Assembly (NCBI GenBank): GCA_963674835.2
Contig: CAXXKC010000001.1
Span: 930,001-994,000 of the forward strand
Origin: G963674835 sp963674835
GTDB taxonomy: Bacteria > Planctomycetota > Planctomycetia > Pirellulales > Thermoguttaceae
DNA: 64,000 nt
Reading direction: 5' to 3'
This document shows, one piece after another, positions 8,595 to 18,832 of this stretch (the first letter of the stretch is position 1; every line of letters starts with the position of its first letter). The notes beneath the pieces are model-generated. The model worked only from the letters and a program-made list of their open reading frames with translations. It had not been told where the DNA came from and ran no database searches. Both the position numbers and the translations under genes were made by a program.

Positions 8595-9665
8595 TCAATA
8601 CGTCGCGCCGGCACGCACCATGACCGTCCCCGGCGGACAGACGTTCGGCGTGTGGCTGCCGTACTCGATCTTGCGGCCGAACACGTAGCCGCATTCGACC
8701 CAGCCACCAATCCCGCCGATCACCTTGCGCTCGACGCCAAGCATCACGCGGTAGTCGCTGTAGGTGAACGTGTCGGGCATGCCGTCGGCTCGTTGGATCG
8801 CCCAGGTGCCGCCCCCATACTCGCCGGCCAGATAGACCCAGTCCTGCACGTCCTCGGTATACTCGCCGGCGAAATACACGCGCCGCGCAATCTGCGACCG
8901 AGGCACCAGTAGATCGAAGCTTATCTCGTCGCTGGGCTTCCAGATGATGCCGCCGATCGGCAGCACACTCACGTTTTCGCGATCCAGATAGGCGGCTCCC
9001 AGGACGAGTTTGGTCGTCGGCGACCACGTGTACACACCGGCCCCATACCCGGTGATCCGCAACGCATCGCTATAGCCCTGCTCGAAGTCGCTGAATACGC
9101 CGGGCGTGACGGCCAGGTCGACGCCCAGCTTCGGGGAAATCCGCCGCAGCCAGCGGAACTGCGTGTAAGCGTCGTACACGCGCGGCGGAAGATCCGACTG
9201 CTGCGGTCCCCCGAGGTAGCCAAACGGGATGTTGGCGTCGAAGAAGCGCGGCGGAGAATCCGGCTGCTGTGGACCCTCGAGGTAGTGAACGGCAAACGCC
9301 GGCGTGATGATCAGCGGATACTGGCGCGAAGGGATCGGTAGTGCCAGGATCGTCTTCAACTCCAAGTCGGTCATGCCGAAGGCGTCGGCGCTGTGGCCGC
9401 CGGCAAGCCAGGTCGACTGGAAGGTGATCTTCTGAAACACGCCGTCCCGCGCCCCCGGTGGGCGGTCCGGTTCGGGCTCTGTCGGCACATTCAACGGCGG
9501 ACTGAGCGATTCGTCGGCGGCGGCCAGCGGATCGATCGCCTCGGTAGGCACGACCTCGCTCGGCGGCATCACTTCCGGCAGGCGGCGCACCTGGGCTTCG
9601 GCCGTCGTTGCGACCAGAAGAATGAACGAACAGAATGTAGCAGCCGCCAGCGGATAACGCATCAT
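8595..9665 (-). CDS. Outer-membrane beta-barrel protein, DUF6268-like
   Basis: A 356-residue exported protein. Residues 1-25 are a signal peptide (AAATFCSFILLVATTAEA). A Pro/Glu-rich linker runs to about residue 70, followed by alternating amphipathic strands ending in an aromatic C-terminus (GATY) typical of outer-membrane barrels. Phrases such as VFQKITFQSTWL, TPAFAVHYL, VTPGVFSDFEQ and WVYLAGEYGGGTWAIQR match the planctomycete barrel family annotated DUF6268 (recognised from memory, not searched). The neighbouring gene at 9757 is a clear paralogue (shared GVYSDF, LIVTPGFG and RGEYGGGSWTV-type phrases), so the two probably arose by tandem duplication. Function and ligand are unknown. ATG 9665 or the adjacent ATG 9662 could start it. 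Confidence 0.7.
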   Translation of the reverse strand: MMRYPLAAATFCSFILLVATTAEAQVRRLPEVMPPSEVVPTEAIDPLAAADESLSPPLNVPTEPEPDRPPGARDGVFQKITFQSTWLAGGHSADAFGMTDLELKTILALPIPSRQYPLIITPAFAVHYLEGPQQPDSPPRFFDANIPFGYLGGPQQSDLPPRVYDAYTQFRWLRRISPKLGVDLAVTPGVFSDFEQGYSDALRITGYGAGVYTWSPTTKLVLGAAYLDRENVSVLPIGGIIWKPSDEISFDLLVPRSQIARRVYFAGEYTEDVQDWVYLAGEYGGGTWAIQRADGMPDTFTYSDYRVMLGVERKVIGGIGGWVECGYVFGRKIEYGSHTPNVCPPGTVMVRAGATY

Positions 9666-9756
9666 GAATGTGTCGCTCGGTCTGCTCCGTGGGGCTCGCT
9701 ATGCTAAACTCGCCAGTAGACTCGAACTCGGGCTGCCTTGTGTATCGAGCGCCACT

Positions 9757-11139
9757 TCAGAAGGTCACGCCGGTACCGAGGAACACCATGGGGTCGGGCT
9801 TGAACGTCGGGGGATCCAGGTTCTTGTAGACGAGTTCCCGCGAGAAGCTCACACCGACCTCGAAGAAACCGCCCCAACCGCGCAGTGCCATCCAGTCCAG
9901 TCCCACCGCAACGCGGATGTCGTTGTAGTCGACCTGCTCGAAGTTGTCGATCGGCGGCGCGCGATGCACGGTCCACGATCCGCCGCCGTATTCGCCACGC
10001 CCGTAGAGCCACCAGTCGGTGTTGCCTACGGTCGTGAATCGCCACGCCAGTTTCGGGTAGGGGAATAGAATGGCAAACTTGATGTCGGCATTGGGCGTCC
10101 ACACCACGCCGCCGGCGGGCAGCAGCTTGATCCGTACACGGTCCAGATAGACGATGCCGCCTTGCAGTTGGATCGTGGGCGAGAATGTGAGCACGATCAG
10201 CCCGCGCCCCATGTAGCGGATGCTGTCGATGTTCACCCGGCTGAAGTCGCTGTACACGCCCGTGCGGAACGCCAGTTCGCCACCCAGCCACGGTGTCGGT
10301 TGCGGATTCCAGCCGAGCTCGAGATAGGCGTCGAATGTACCCGGCGGCATGTCGGCCTCCGACGCCTTGGGGCCGTTCCACGCCTGGTAGCCGAAACCGG
10401 GCGTTACCAACAGCGGCGTTTGCTCGTTGTACAGAAACGGAAAGGCGAACGTGCCGGCGATCTCGCTGTCGGTCAGACCCAACTCGTTGGCTGCGCTGCC
10501 GGGAATCCACGTATTGGTGACGTGAAACTCCTGAAAGAACTTCGTTACGCTGGCGACGCCGCCGCCGGCAGCAGTACTGGTGCCCGGCGCCGGCGGAAAG
10601 AACGGATCCTGTGGGAACAACGCCGGCGACTGCGCGCCGGGCGTGGCGTACGGATCCCACGTCGACGGTGGCGGCTGAATCGCACCTTGAAACGAGGCCG
10701 TCGGCCCCGGTGAGATTCCCGGACCGTAGGTCGGCGCGGCCGCAGGCGGATACGACGGCACCGCAGGCGCGGCCGAGGAAGGAGCGGTAGCGGCGGGCGG
10801 GACCGTCACCGATGGTGCTGTCGCTGGAGGATGCCATGGCGTCGCCGGATTGACCGTGCTCGGCGTCGTCGGAGCGATGACGGTGGGAGCGGTTGCTGTC
10901 GCGGGCGGGGCCACACTCGTGGCGGGCGTCGGGTAGATGCTGGCCGGAGGCGAAACCGCCGTGGATGGGGCCGCAGCGGTGGTGGTCGCCCCAGAGGTCC
11001 CAACTGGCGAGGGAAACTGGATTCGCTGCCCCCAGGCCGCCGGGGGAGCCAGCGCGAGAAGCAGGGCGATTGCAGCTCCGACCGTTCGAAAAGACTGCAC
11101 CAGGCACGCCTTTACAGAGACAGGAAAGACCCGAGCCAC
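9757..11139 (-). CDS. Outer-membrane beta-barrel protein, DUF6268-like, long linker
   Basis: A 460-residue paralogue of the downstream barrel gene. After the signal peptide (AAIALLLALAPPAAWG) comes a low-complexity linker of about 150 residues made of Ala, Pro, Thr and Ser, which could span periplasm or cell wall. The barrel then starts near KFFQEFHVTNTWI and ends with MVFLGTGVTF. GTG 11139 is chosen because GAGGAA (11145-11150) lies 5 bases upstream and the signal peptide follows directly; an ATG at 11178 in the same frame would add a poorly signal-like extension. It precedes the shorter paralogue on the same strand by about 90 bases and may share its transcript. The long linker is the main difference between the two. 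Confidence 0.68.
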   Translation of the reverse strand: MARVFPVSVKACLVQSFRTVGAAIALLLALAPPAAWGQRIQFPSPVGTSGATTTAAAPSTAVSPPASIYPTPATSVAPPATATAPTVIAPTTPSTVNPATPWHPPATAPSVTVPPAATAPSSAAPAVPSYPPAAAPTYGPGISPGPTASFQGAIQPPPSTWDPYATPGAQSPALFPQDPFFPPAPGTSTAAGGGVASVTKFFQEFHVTNTWIPGSAANELGLTDSEIAGTFAFPFLYNEQTPLLVTPGFGYQAWNGPKASEADMPPGTFDAYLELGWNPQPTPWLGGELAFRTGVYSDFSRVNIDSIRYMGRGLIVLTFSPTIQLQGGIVYLDRVRIKLLPAGGVVWTPNADIKFAILFPYPKLAWRFTTVGNTDWWLYGRGEYGGGSWTVHRAPPIDNFEQVDYNDIRVAVGLDWMALRGWGGFFEVGVSFSRELVYKNLDPPTFKPDPMVFLGTGVTF

Positions 11140-11354
11140 GACAGTTCCTCGGGGGTCGCCTTGAATACCAACCTCCATGTTCAAGGTCAAGAGCGGTTCG
11201 TCGCATCCCGCGGCCCCAACACCCGACCTACCACCATTACACCAGCCCCCTAGGGGGAAACATTCCCATTGCTGAGCCTTGCGGTACGATAGACGTCCAG
11301 GTGTGTGCGGCGTCCGGGGTGCGGACTGGTCGGCATCCGTCGCCTAGAACCCGC

Positions 11355-12179
11355 ATGCCTCCATTCACGACGCCTCTTACTCAGTCTCCCGGCTCGCCTC
11401 ACATTTCCGTGCTAGTACCTTCTTTGAACATCGATCGTTTGCGTCAGGAAACGTTCGTGGCGCAGGTTCACCACTACCTGACGCTCGGATCGACTAATGA
11501 CTGTGCGAAACGTCTGGCCGAGGGAGACCCGGGCGAGTTGCCACTGCTGATCGTTTCCGACGAGCAAACGTCGGGGCGGGGCAGGGGGGCGAATCGCTGG
11601 TGGACCGGTCGCGGAAGCCTGGCCTTCAGCCTGCTGCTGGATACCTCTCCGCTGGGCGCCAACCGCGCGAGTTTGCCGCTGGTCGCGGTGGCAGCCGGCG
11701 TGGCGGTCGTCGAAGCCATCGCCCCGCTGGTACCCAATCACGTCGTCGGCATCCACTGGCCCAACGATGTTTACATCGACGATCGTAAACTGGCCGGTAT
11801 CCTCGTCGAGGTGCCGCTGGATCGCCGGTGCGTCGTCGGTATCGGCCTGAACGTGAACAACTCTCTTTGCGAGGCGCCGTGCGAGTTGCAGCAATCGGTC
11901 ACCACGCTGCGGGAATTGACCGGAGTGATGCACGCCCCGACCGAGATTCTCCTCGGTATTCTCACCGGTTTGGAAGGCCTCCTCGGGCAGCTCGCTCGCG
12001 AGCCCGAAACCGTTGCCGCCAAGGCGAACTCGCTCTGCTTGCAGCACGGACGGATGCTGAGCGTCCAGCAGGGCAACCGATCGATCACGGGGCGCTGTGC
12101 CGGCATCGACGCCGACGGCGGACTCGTGCTGGAAACCGCCGACGGCCGGCAGAAGGTCTTCTCGGGAACGCTGCGCTAA
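11355..12179 (+). CDS. birA: Biotin--[acetyl-CoA-carboxylase] ligase
   Basis: A 274-residue biotin protein ligase that adenylates biotin and attaches it to the carrier subunit of acetyl-CoA carboxylase. The catalytic core is clear: LGSTNDCAKRLAE near residue 44, the biotinyl-AMP loop GRGRGANRWWTGRGSLAFSLL near 75-95, HWPNDVYIDDRKLAGILVE near 134, and GIGLNVNN near 165. The C-terminal SH3-like domain is present (GRCAGIDADGGLVLETADG). There is no N-terminal helix-turn-helix, so this is the monofunctional kind that does not repress biotin genes. The frame is open far upstream, but the overlapping region belongs to the antisense barrel gene; ATG 11355 is the first plausible start. Confidence 0.92.
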   Translation: MPPFTTPLTQSPGSPHISVLVPSLNIDRLRQETFVAQVHHYLTLGSTNDCAKRLAEGDPGELPLLIVSDEQTSGRGRGANRWWTGRGSLAFSLLLDTSPLGANRASLPLVAVAAGVAVVEAIAPLVPNHVVGIHWPNDVYIDDRKLAGILVEVPLDRRCVVGIGLNVNNSLCEAPCELQQSVTTLRELTGVMHAPTEILLGILTGLEGLLGQLAREPETVAAKANSLCLQHGRMLSVQQGNRSITGRCAGIDADGGLVLETADGRQKVFSGTLR

Positions 12180-12201
12180 CCTCGTTGCAGCTTGTCTCCC
12201 G

Positions 12202-13608
12202 TCAGCGGGCCGGTGCCGACGGAGAACGCGCCGTTTCCTTGGCGGGCACGGCGGCCGGTTTCTCCTCGTCGTATGGGCTGAACACTCGACGATTGTAGAT
12301 CACCAGCGCGTTGGCGGCGTGGGCAACGGCGCTGATCTCGCGTGGCGACGTGGCTCGCACGTTCCACCGCGAGAGCTGGGCGTCCAGCGCGCCGGCCAGG
12401 TAGTCGACCGATCGCACGACCTCCGCATCGGTCAGCTTATCGTCGGGAAGCCAGAAGACGAGCCACTGAAGGATGTTTCCAGTCGAGTAAATATGGCCGA
12501 CGAAATCCCGGCTCGTTCCGCGAAATGCGAAGAAAGAGGGGTGCCAACTGCCGTCCGAATTCTGCGCCCTCAAGGCGTAGTCGCTGAAGCTGTCCAGAAA
12601 CGCTTCCGCCCGGGCATACTCGCCGTCGATCGGCTTCTTGGCCCGGCCACGTCGCCCCAATGCGTAGCTGAGCCCCATGAGTCGGTCGGTCGTCTCGCTG
12701 CTGTTTGAGGCAACGGCACGGTTGAGCTCTTCGTTGAACAGCCGGTCGACAGACCATTGTTCGTTCAAGTCGTTCTTCCATGGCTGGTCGTCCATGGCGT
12801 AGTATGCCAGTGCGATGAGCTTGTGTGCCTGCGGAAGACCGCTGTGGCAGGTCTGCTTCTCGTACTTCACCAGATCCGCCACTGTAGCACGCCGCGGGTC
12901 GATGTGCAGTTCGTAGTCGGCTGGCACCGACGCCTGCGCCAAAACGGCCAGAAGTTGCGAGGGATATCCCTGGAAGCCATAACCTACTCGCGGCATGACG
13001 GCCTTCTCATCGGCCCAAAGCAGGTGATAGCCACCACACGAGTAGTTCCAACACAGGCAGCCCAAGGCGTTGATCTGCTGGTCGCCAGCGCGCACCTGGG
13101 CATCGACGCCGAAAGGAAGACAGAACTCGAGCACGTCCCAAGCAGTATTCGCCCCGGTGTCGATCGGCACTTGGTAGCACCGAACCATCACTTGGCGTAC
13201 CTTGTCGCGCAACGCCGTCATTTCCTCGCTTAGCGGGGGTCGCTCCGGCGACTTGGCCGCCTCCGCCGACTTCGGCGGCTTGGTCTTCGCCTTGGCCTTG
13301 TCGGCGGTAGGCTTCTTCTCAGGGGGCGCATCCTTGGGCGGCTCGGTTACCGGGGGCTCCGATTTCGCATCCTTGTCGCCGGTTGCCGCAGGCGAACGCT
13401 CCATCGGCGCTGTGTCTAGCGCCGGGGTGTCCAGCGCCGGGCCGTCCAGTGACGGCGCGTCCTCCGACGCAATCAACGAGGGCATTGCACCCGCATCACC
13501 TGGGGCAGACAGATCCAACTCCTGGCCGAACGACCATGTGGCCGCCAGAAGCAAGCTGCACATCAACGCCAAGGCCGGCCAAGTTATCCGTGAAATGCGA
13601 AAACGCAT
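12202..13608 (-). CDS. Exported alpha-helical repeat protein of unknown function
   Basis: A 468-residue secreted protein. A signal peptide covers residues 1-28 (LALMCSLLLAATWSFG). Residues 50-125 are a Pro/Lys/Ala/Glu-rich linker. The rest is helical with paired-helix phrases (DVLEFCLPFG, INALGCLCWNYSCGGYHLL, HKLIALAYYAMDDQPW). A QNSDGSWHPSFF unit resembles the QW-type turns of alpha/alpha-toroid proteins such as terpene cyclases and alpha-2-macroglobulin TED domains; this likeness is weak and suggests only the fold. Cys and Trp are conserved-looking in GCLCWNYSCGG. GGGAG lies upstream of ATG 13608. It follows the GNDxY-repeat gene by 47 bases on the same strand, so the two are probably co-transcribed and both exported. 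Confidence 0.55.
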   Translation of the reverse strand: MRFRISRITWPALALMCSLLLAATWSFGQELDLSAPGDAGAMPSLIASEDAPSLDGPALDTPALDTAPMERSPAATGDKDAKSEPPVTEPPKDAPPEKKPTADKAKAKTKPPKSAEAAKSPERPPLSEEMTALRDKVRQVMVRCYQVPIDTGANTAWDVLEFCLPFGVDAQVRAGDQQINALGCLCWNYSCGGYHLLWADEKAVMPRVGYGFQGYPSQLLAVLAQASVPADYELHIDPRRATVADLVKYEKQTCHSGLPQAHKLIALAYYAMDDQPWKNDLNEQWSVDRLFNEELNRAVASNSSETTDRLMGLSYALGRRGRAKKPIDGEYARAEAFLDSFSDYALRAQNSDGSWHPSFFAFRGTSRDFVGHIYSTGNILQWLVFWLPDDKLTDAEVVRSVDYLAGALDAQLSRWNVRATSPREISAVAHAANALVIYNRRVFSPYDEEKPAAVPAKETARSPSAPAR

Positions 13609-13655
13609 CGAAATGTCTCCCTACACCGAAGCGACACCATTCAGAAGCGGGTCCG

Positions 13656-15761
13656 TTACGATCCGGAGTCAGCCGAATTGGGCTTGGCCTCGGCGGTCTT
13701 CTGCTCGTCGGAGCCGCGACTGGGCCGGTCGATCAAGAACCCTCCGGCACTGCCTCGCTGAATGTACGAGTTGTTCCTGGCGCCGCAGCCGTACTGGTCT
13801 TCCCCGCCATAGTCGACGACGAAGCTGAAATTGCCACCGCACCCCGGCAGATCATGATAGCTGATGCTCGACGATGCGTTTCCCTGGCCATAGCCGAGAT
13901 AGACGTCGTCGCCGCTGTAATCGTAGAGAATGCCCAGGCCCGCCTGAGCCCCGTTCCCCTGCGTGCCGCCACCGGTGGCCTCGTACCGATCGTTGCCCGC
14001 GAAATCGACCAGCGCACCTACGGAGCAATCCCACGCAAACCCCAGGCCCATGATCGTCCCGTCGTACGAATCGTCTCCATCGTCGTCAAAGCAGAAGCCT
14101 AAGGCATAGTGGCAACCGAAACCGCAACAGAAACGCTGGAACAGCCGTTCGGCGCGCTGGCCACCGTGGAAGTTCTTGCGCGTGGCTCCCAATCGCTTGT
14201 CGTTGCCGCCGAAGTCGCGGGCAAACCCAAGACCGAGCCAGTACCCGCCGCCGTGGGCGATGTAGTCGTATTCGTATTCGTCGTCGCCGCCACCGTCGAG
14301 AATCACACCGATGCCGCCGTCGCCCACCTGCCGCAGCCCCGCCCCCACGCCTTGCCCCCAACCTTCGTAGCCGGGTGTTTCCGGGTAGGAATCGGCGTAC
14401 AGGCCGCCCGTGTAATAGGTATCATTGCCGGCGATGTCCTCCAGCACGGCAAACCCCAAGGGGGCGCCGAATCCCTGCGTCCACATGGCCCCGTGATAGC
14501 CATCCGAGCCGTCGCGGTCGATCAGAATGCCCACGCCACCCAGAGCGTGGCCTTGCACGCGACGCAATCCGCTGTAAGTGTCATTGCCTGCGAAGTCGAT
14601 GAGGATGCCGACGCCGGCGAGGCTCGATCCCTGGGCCACGTCCTTCGCCTCGTACCTGTCGTTGCCAGAAACGTCCAGCAGCATGGAAACGCCCAGCACG
14701 GCGCCGCCCTGGACTCCCGGCTGCTGCGACCGATAGGTGTCGTCGCCACCCAGGTCGGCGATCACCAGCACCGGCCGCTCGATCGACACGCTGCCGTCCA
14801 GATACGTGTCGTCGCCTCCCAGATCGATCACGGCGGCAACTGTGGGCAGCTTGTCGAGTTGATACGTATTGTTACCCTTGCCGCCGACGATGATCTCGCC
14901 GGCGGAGGTTAGAATGCGGCTCACGACCGGCCCGGTAATGCCCTCGACCGAAACGCTCTCGCTGTCGGGCAGTGCGGCCAGTTGACGAAGCAAATTCGGA
15001 TCCGTCAGCGGCACCAACGCGTCGGCGGCCGCATAGAACCCATCCAGGTCGGCCTTCTCCAGCAGGTCGCAAAGATAGCGGGCCGTGCCTCGGTCGGGCA
15101 GCGTGTGGCCGTTGACCGCCTGGGTCGTGAAGATCGGATAGAGGCTGCGAGCCAATTGTCCCAACTCGTTGCGGCTCAGCGGCGCCAACGCGGCGGCAAA
15201 GTCGAGCTGTGCTTCGATGAGCGCCTGCTTGACCATGTCCAGTGCAGCCTTCGGAGAATCGGGCGACTTGAACGTGCGAGGTTCCCGCTTGGAGCGATCC
15301 ATTTTCGCCCGGGCCATGACCAGCGCCCGGTCCAGTCCCTGATGATCGCCTGTCAGCGTCTTGTGAAGGTAGCGTGTAAAGAAATCGGCCTCGGCCGTAG
15401 CCACCAACGGATGGCGCAACAAATGGTCATACCAATTCAGACGGCAGTTCCCGGTGACCTCCGAGGTGCGCGCCTGCCCGGCCGTCGAGTCCAGCTTCAC
15501 GGCGAGATACCGGCAGAAGCGTCCAAACTCACTCTGGATGTTGCGGCGTGTGATGCCGGCGGCCATCTCCTGTTGGACCAGTTCCACGATGCCGGCCGAC
15601 AGGGGATGCCCCACCGACTTGGCGTCGACCGTTGCATCACCGCCCTGTTCGGCTCCCATTGCCCCCTGGGCAGCGAAGGTGGCCGCAGTCAAGACAGCGA
15701 GGCTCAGGAAGATCGGAAGGATGTTTGGATGATACCGCCCACAACGAAACAGGAACTTCAT
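13656..15761 (-). CDS. Exported GNDxY-repeat (probable beta-solenoid) protein
   Basis: A 701-residue secreted protein. The signal peptide is near residues 14-36 (ILPIFLSLAVLTAATFAA). The first 290 residues are helical. From about residue 295 to the end there are about ten repeats with the core G-(I/V)-L-x-D-x-x-G-(N/D)-D-x-Y, for example GGDDTY, GNDRYEAKD, GNDTYSG, GSDGYHG, GNDTYYTG, GDDEYEYDY, GDDSYDG, GNDRYEATGG and GDDVYLGYG. Each is followed by an x-x-x-QG-x-x-x-G-x-G step. The Asp/Gly spacing recalls calcium-binding beta-roll repeats, but the unit is longer (about 30-35 residues) and lacks the classic GGxGxDxUx nonapeptide. A calcium-stabilised surface or matrix protein is a reasonable inference. 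ATG 15761 is preferred because GAGGAG precedes it. Likely co-transcribed with 12202-13608. Confidence 0.6.
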   Translation of the reverse strand: MKFLFRCGRYHPNILPIFLSLAVLTAATFAAQGAMGAEQGGDATVDAKSVGHPLSAGIVELVQQEMAAGITRRNIQSEFGRFCRYLAVKLDSTAGQARTSEVTGNCRLNWYDHLLRHPLVATAEADFFTRYLHKTLTGDHQGLDRALVMARAKMDRSKREPRTFKSPDSPKAALDMVKQALIEAQLDFAAALAPLSRNELGQLARSLYPIFTTQAVNGHTLPDRGTARYLCDLLEKADLDGFYAAADALVPLTDPNLLRQLAALPDSESVSVEGITGPVVSRILTSAGEIIVGGKGNNTYQLDKLPTVAAVIDLGGDDTYLDGSVSIERPVLVIADLGGDDTYRSQQPGVQGGAVLGVSMLLDVSGNDRYEAKDVAQGSSLAGVGILIDFAGNDTYSGLRRVQGHALGGVGILIDRDGSDGYHGAMWTQGFGAPLGFAVLEDIAGNDTYYTGGLYADSYPETPGYEGWGQGVGAGLRQVGDGGIGVILDGGGDDEYEYDYIAHGGGYWLGLGFARDFGGNDKRLGATRKNFHGGQRAERLFQRFCCGFGCHYALGFCFDDDGDDSYDGTIMGLGFAWDCSVGALVDFAGNDRYEATGGGTQGNGAQAGLGILYDYSGDDVYLGYGQGNASSSISYHDLPGCGGNFSFVVDYGGEDQYGCGARNNSYIQRGSAGGFLIDRPSRGSDEQKTAEAKPNSADSGS

Positions 15762-16081
15762 CCCGCGGCTCCTCAGTACGCTCGCTGGCATTGGGGGGGA
15801 TAGACTGGCGCTGGCGTGACACGGTCGACGGAAGGACGACGGTGGGAACGAACCCGCAACAGGTCACTTTGGGGACCGGCGGTGTGCCGGCCTCCAGCCC
15901 GACATTCTAGTGGGCCAGAAGACTTCCCGTCAAACTGCCACGACCAGCCCCCGCCGCCGTTCACCCTTACGTCGCCTCGTGAGAACGTTCTCTCACTCCA
16001 CTACCCTTCGGCTTGCCAGACACCGAATCTTGAGCCCCCTGTTCGTACGGTCCGGCTGTGCGTTTTGCAACGACGGCCTTC
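15762..16081. other. Intergenic stretch with a perfect 12-base palindrome
   Basis: About 320 bases between the start of the GNDxY-repeat gene and the stop of the RlmM-like gene, both on the minus strand. GAGAACGTTCTC at 15981-15992 is a perfect palindrome about 220 bases upstream of the GNDxY gene and could be an operator, but nothing supports a particular regulator. No gene is supported. Confidence 0.4.
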
Positions 16082-17188
16082 TTACCCCGATGATCCAGAC
16101 CGCAGAGACGGCTTCCTTCGGAAAGGTCTCGCCAGGGCCGCCACACACACCTCCTGCCGATTGTGCTCCAACTGCCGCGCGGCGACCTCGTTGAATCCCC
16201 AGCTTCGCACGCGCTGGAGGTACTCGGCGACCTGATCGGCCAGTTCCCACTCAAAGAGCTTTAGCGTCAGCAGCATGCCTCGAATGTCGACTTCGCGATG
16301 CATGACGATCTCCTCGACGACATCCAGTGTGTAGCTCGGCGCCACATTCATGTCGGCCGCCAGCCAGCGGATTTTGCGGAATTCGCGCCGGCGCACTTGC
16401 GCCGCTCGCCGTCGCAGATGCGTGAATCGTGGATGCTCCAGCACGGCCGGATGCATTTCGGCCGGATCAACCCCTAGCACGAAGAACCCGCGGCCCAAGA
16501 GAGCCTGGCTGGCCCCGCCCGGCGCACTGCCGATTTCGGCCCACCGCGCACCCGAGGCTGCCGGCAGTTGCGACCAGCGGATCGCTTCCTCCATCTTCAG
16601 CCACGCCCGTGAGACCATATCCGAGGGCGTCTGCAAGGGAATGCGCCCGCCGGCCCATTGCGATGGCACCGAGTGCACCCGATGCACCCCCACCCACCAT
16701 TCCGAAGGTTGAACGACGATGCAGTCCAACACAAACTGGCCCCGTCGCGCCGGCTGCAACGGATCGAAAGCCGCGTCGGCCATCACATCGGCGCGGGGGC
16801 AGGACTGAATCAGCAGAACGCGCGCTTGCTCGGCAGCCACTTCCAGCGACGTCGGTGCGGGATGGTGGCCGGGCTCGGCCATCTCCCTGGCCCAAACGTG
16901 GACCCTCTGACATGGCTGTTGGCCGATCAGGCTCCAAACGTGGGCCGCCATCGCCGCGGGATCGTCGCCCGACACTTTCCCCAAGCACAGTCCGTACGAC
17001 CGCGCGAAGACCGACTCCAAGTCGAAGTCGGCGTAGAGTTGCGAGCCCTGCGGCACTTTGAACGTGAGGAAGCCCGGCCGCGAGTAGGCGAAACGAAACT
17101 CGGGCCATCGCCGTCCCAGTTCGCGTTTGACAGTCTGCTCGGCACCGAACTGGCAGGTGACAAACACGAACTGGGGTGAGTCGGCCAT
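16082..17188 (-). CDS. RlmM-like 23S rRNA 2'-O-methyltransferase
   Basis: A 368-residue SAM-dependent RNA methyltransferase, close in length to RlmM (about 366), which 2'-O-methylates C2498 of 23S rRNA. The N-terminal part (FVTCQFGAEQTVKRELG) has THUMP-like features. The Rossmann SAM loop is EIGSAPGGASQAL, followed by FVLGVDPAEM. The catalytic K-D-K-E set of RrmJ/FtsJ-type 2'-O-methylases is visible at least in its later members: Asp in AADMN, Lys in TLKLFEWE and Glu in RQEVCV. The neighbourhood is unrelated. ATG 17188 is a natural start, with the Gfo/Idh gene ending 18 bases upstream on the same strand. The RNA target in this organism is inferred from the family. Confidence 0.82.
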   Translation of the reverse strand: MADSPQFVFVTCQFGAEQTVKRELGRRWPEFRFAYSRPGFLTFKVPQGSQLYADFDLESVFARSYGLCLGKVSGDDPAAMAAHVWSLIGQQPCQRVHVWAREMAEPGHHPAPTSLEVAAEQARVLLIQSCPRADVMADAAFDPLQPARRGQFVLDCIVVQPSEWWVGVHRVHSVPSQWAGGRIPLQTPSDMVSRAWLKMEEAIRWSQLPAASGARWAEIGSAPGGASQALLGRGFFVLGVDPAEMHPAVLEHPRFTHLRRRAAQVRRREFRKIRWLAADMNVAPSYTLDVVEEIVMHREVDIRGMLLTLKLFEWELADQVAEYLQRVRSWGFNEVAARQLEHNRQEVCVAALARPFRRKPSLRSGSSG

Positions 17189-17206
17189 AGCGTGATCAAC
17201 CGGCTC

Positions 17207-18511
<1,305 letters not shown>

Positions 18512-18832
18512 GGTAGGATACCTCCAGTCGGTGTGCAGATGTCCAGGATTGTACATGGTGGGGGCGGACCGTGGGCAGGTCGTTGCGCCATTCCGCGGAA
18601 CGCCGGCAAGGTGGGCCATTTCTATCAGACACAATACTCGATCCGACGCGCCGGCTCAAGCATTCTCGCCCCGATACGCTGGGCGGCGCGATGGGGAGTC
18701 TCCGGCAGCAATTCCCGGAAGAACTCGCTGGACGGGAATCAGGGGGCCTCGCACGGTCGAGCGAGCCCAGCTTGCCCCCTTGCCGGCCAGAAGCCGGTGT
18801 CACCGCTGGGCACGATCTTCGCTGCGTTCAGC
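18512..18832. other. Intergenic stretch with two stem-loops
   Basis: About 320 bases upstream of the Gfo/Idh gene and downstream of the small protein at 18833-19105, all on the minus strand. Besides the hairpins listed separately, no gene is supported; open frames here are Arg- and Pro-rich shadows. Confidence 0.4.
18741..18797 (-). terminator. Tandem hairpins after the small protein gene
   Basis: AGGGGGC (18741-18747) plus CTCGC (18748-18752) pairs with GCGAG (18761-18765) and GCCCCCT (18774-18780), with an 8-base bulge on one side. A second small stem, CCGGC/GCCGG, spans 18783-18797. Lying 36-92 bases past the minus-strand stop at 18833, they may end that transcript. There is no T-run, so a structured leader RNA is also possible. 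Confidence 0.35.

Noticed and set aside
15981..15992. Palindrome GAGAACGTTCTC as a LexA-type box
   Set aside because: LexA boxes have two half-sites with a spacer and lie close to the promoter; this one is about 220 bases upstream and the match is coincidental in form.
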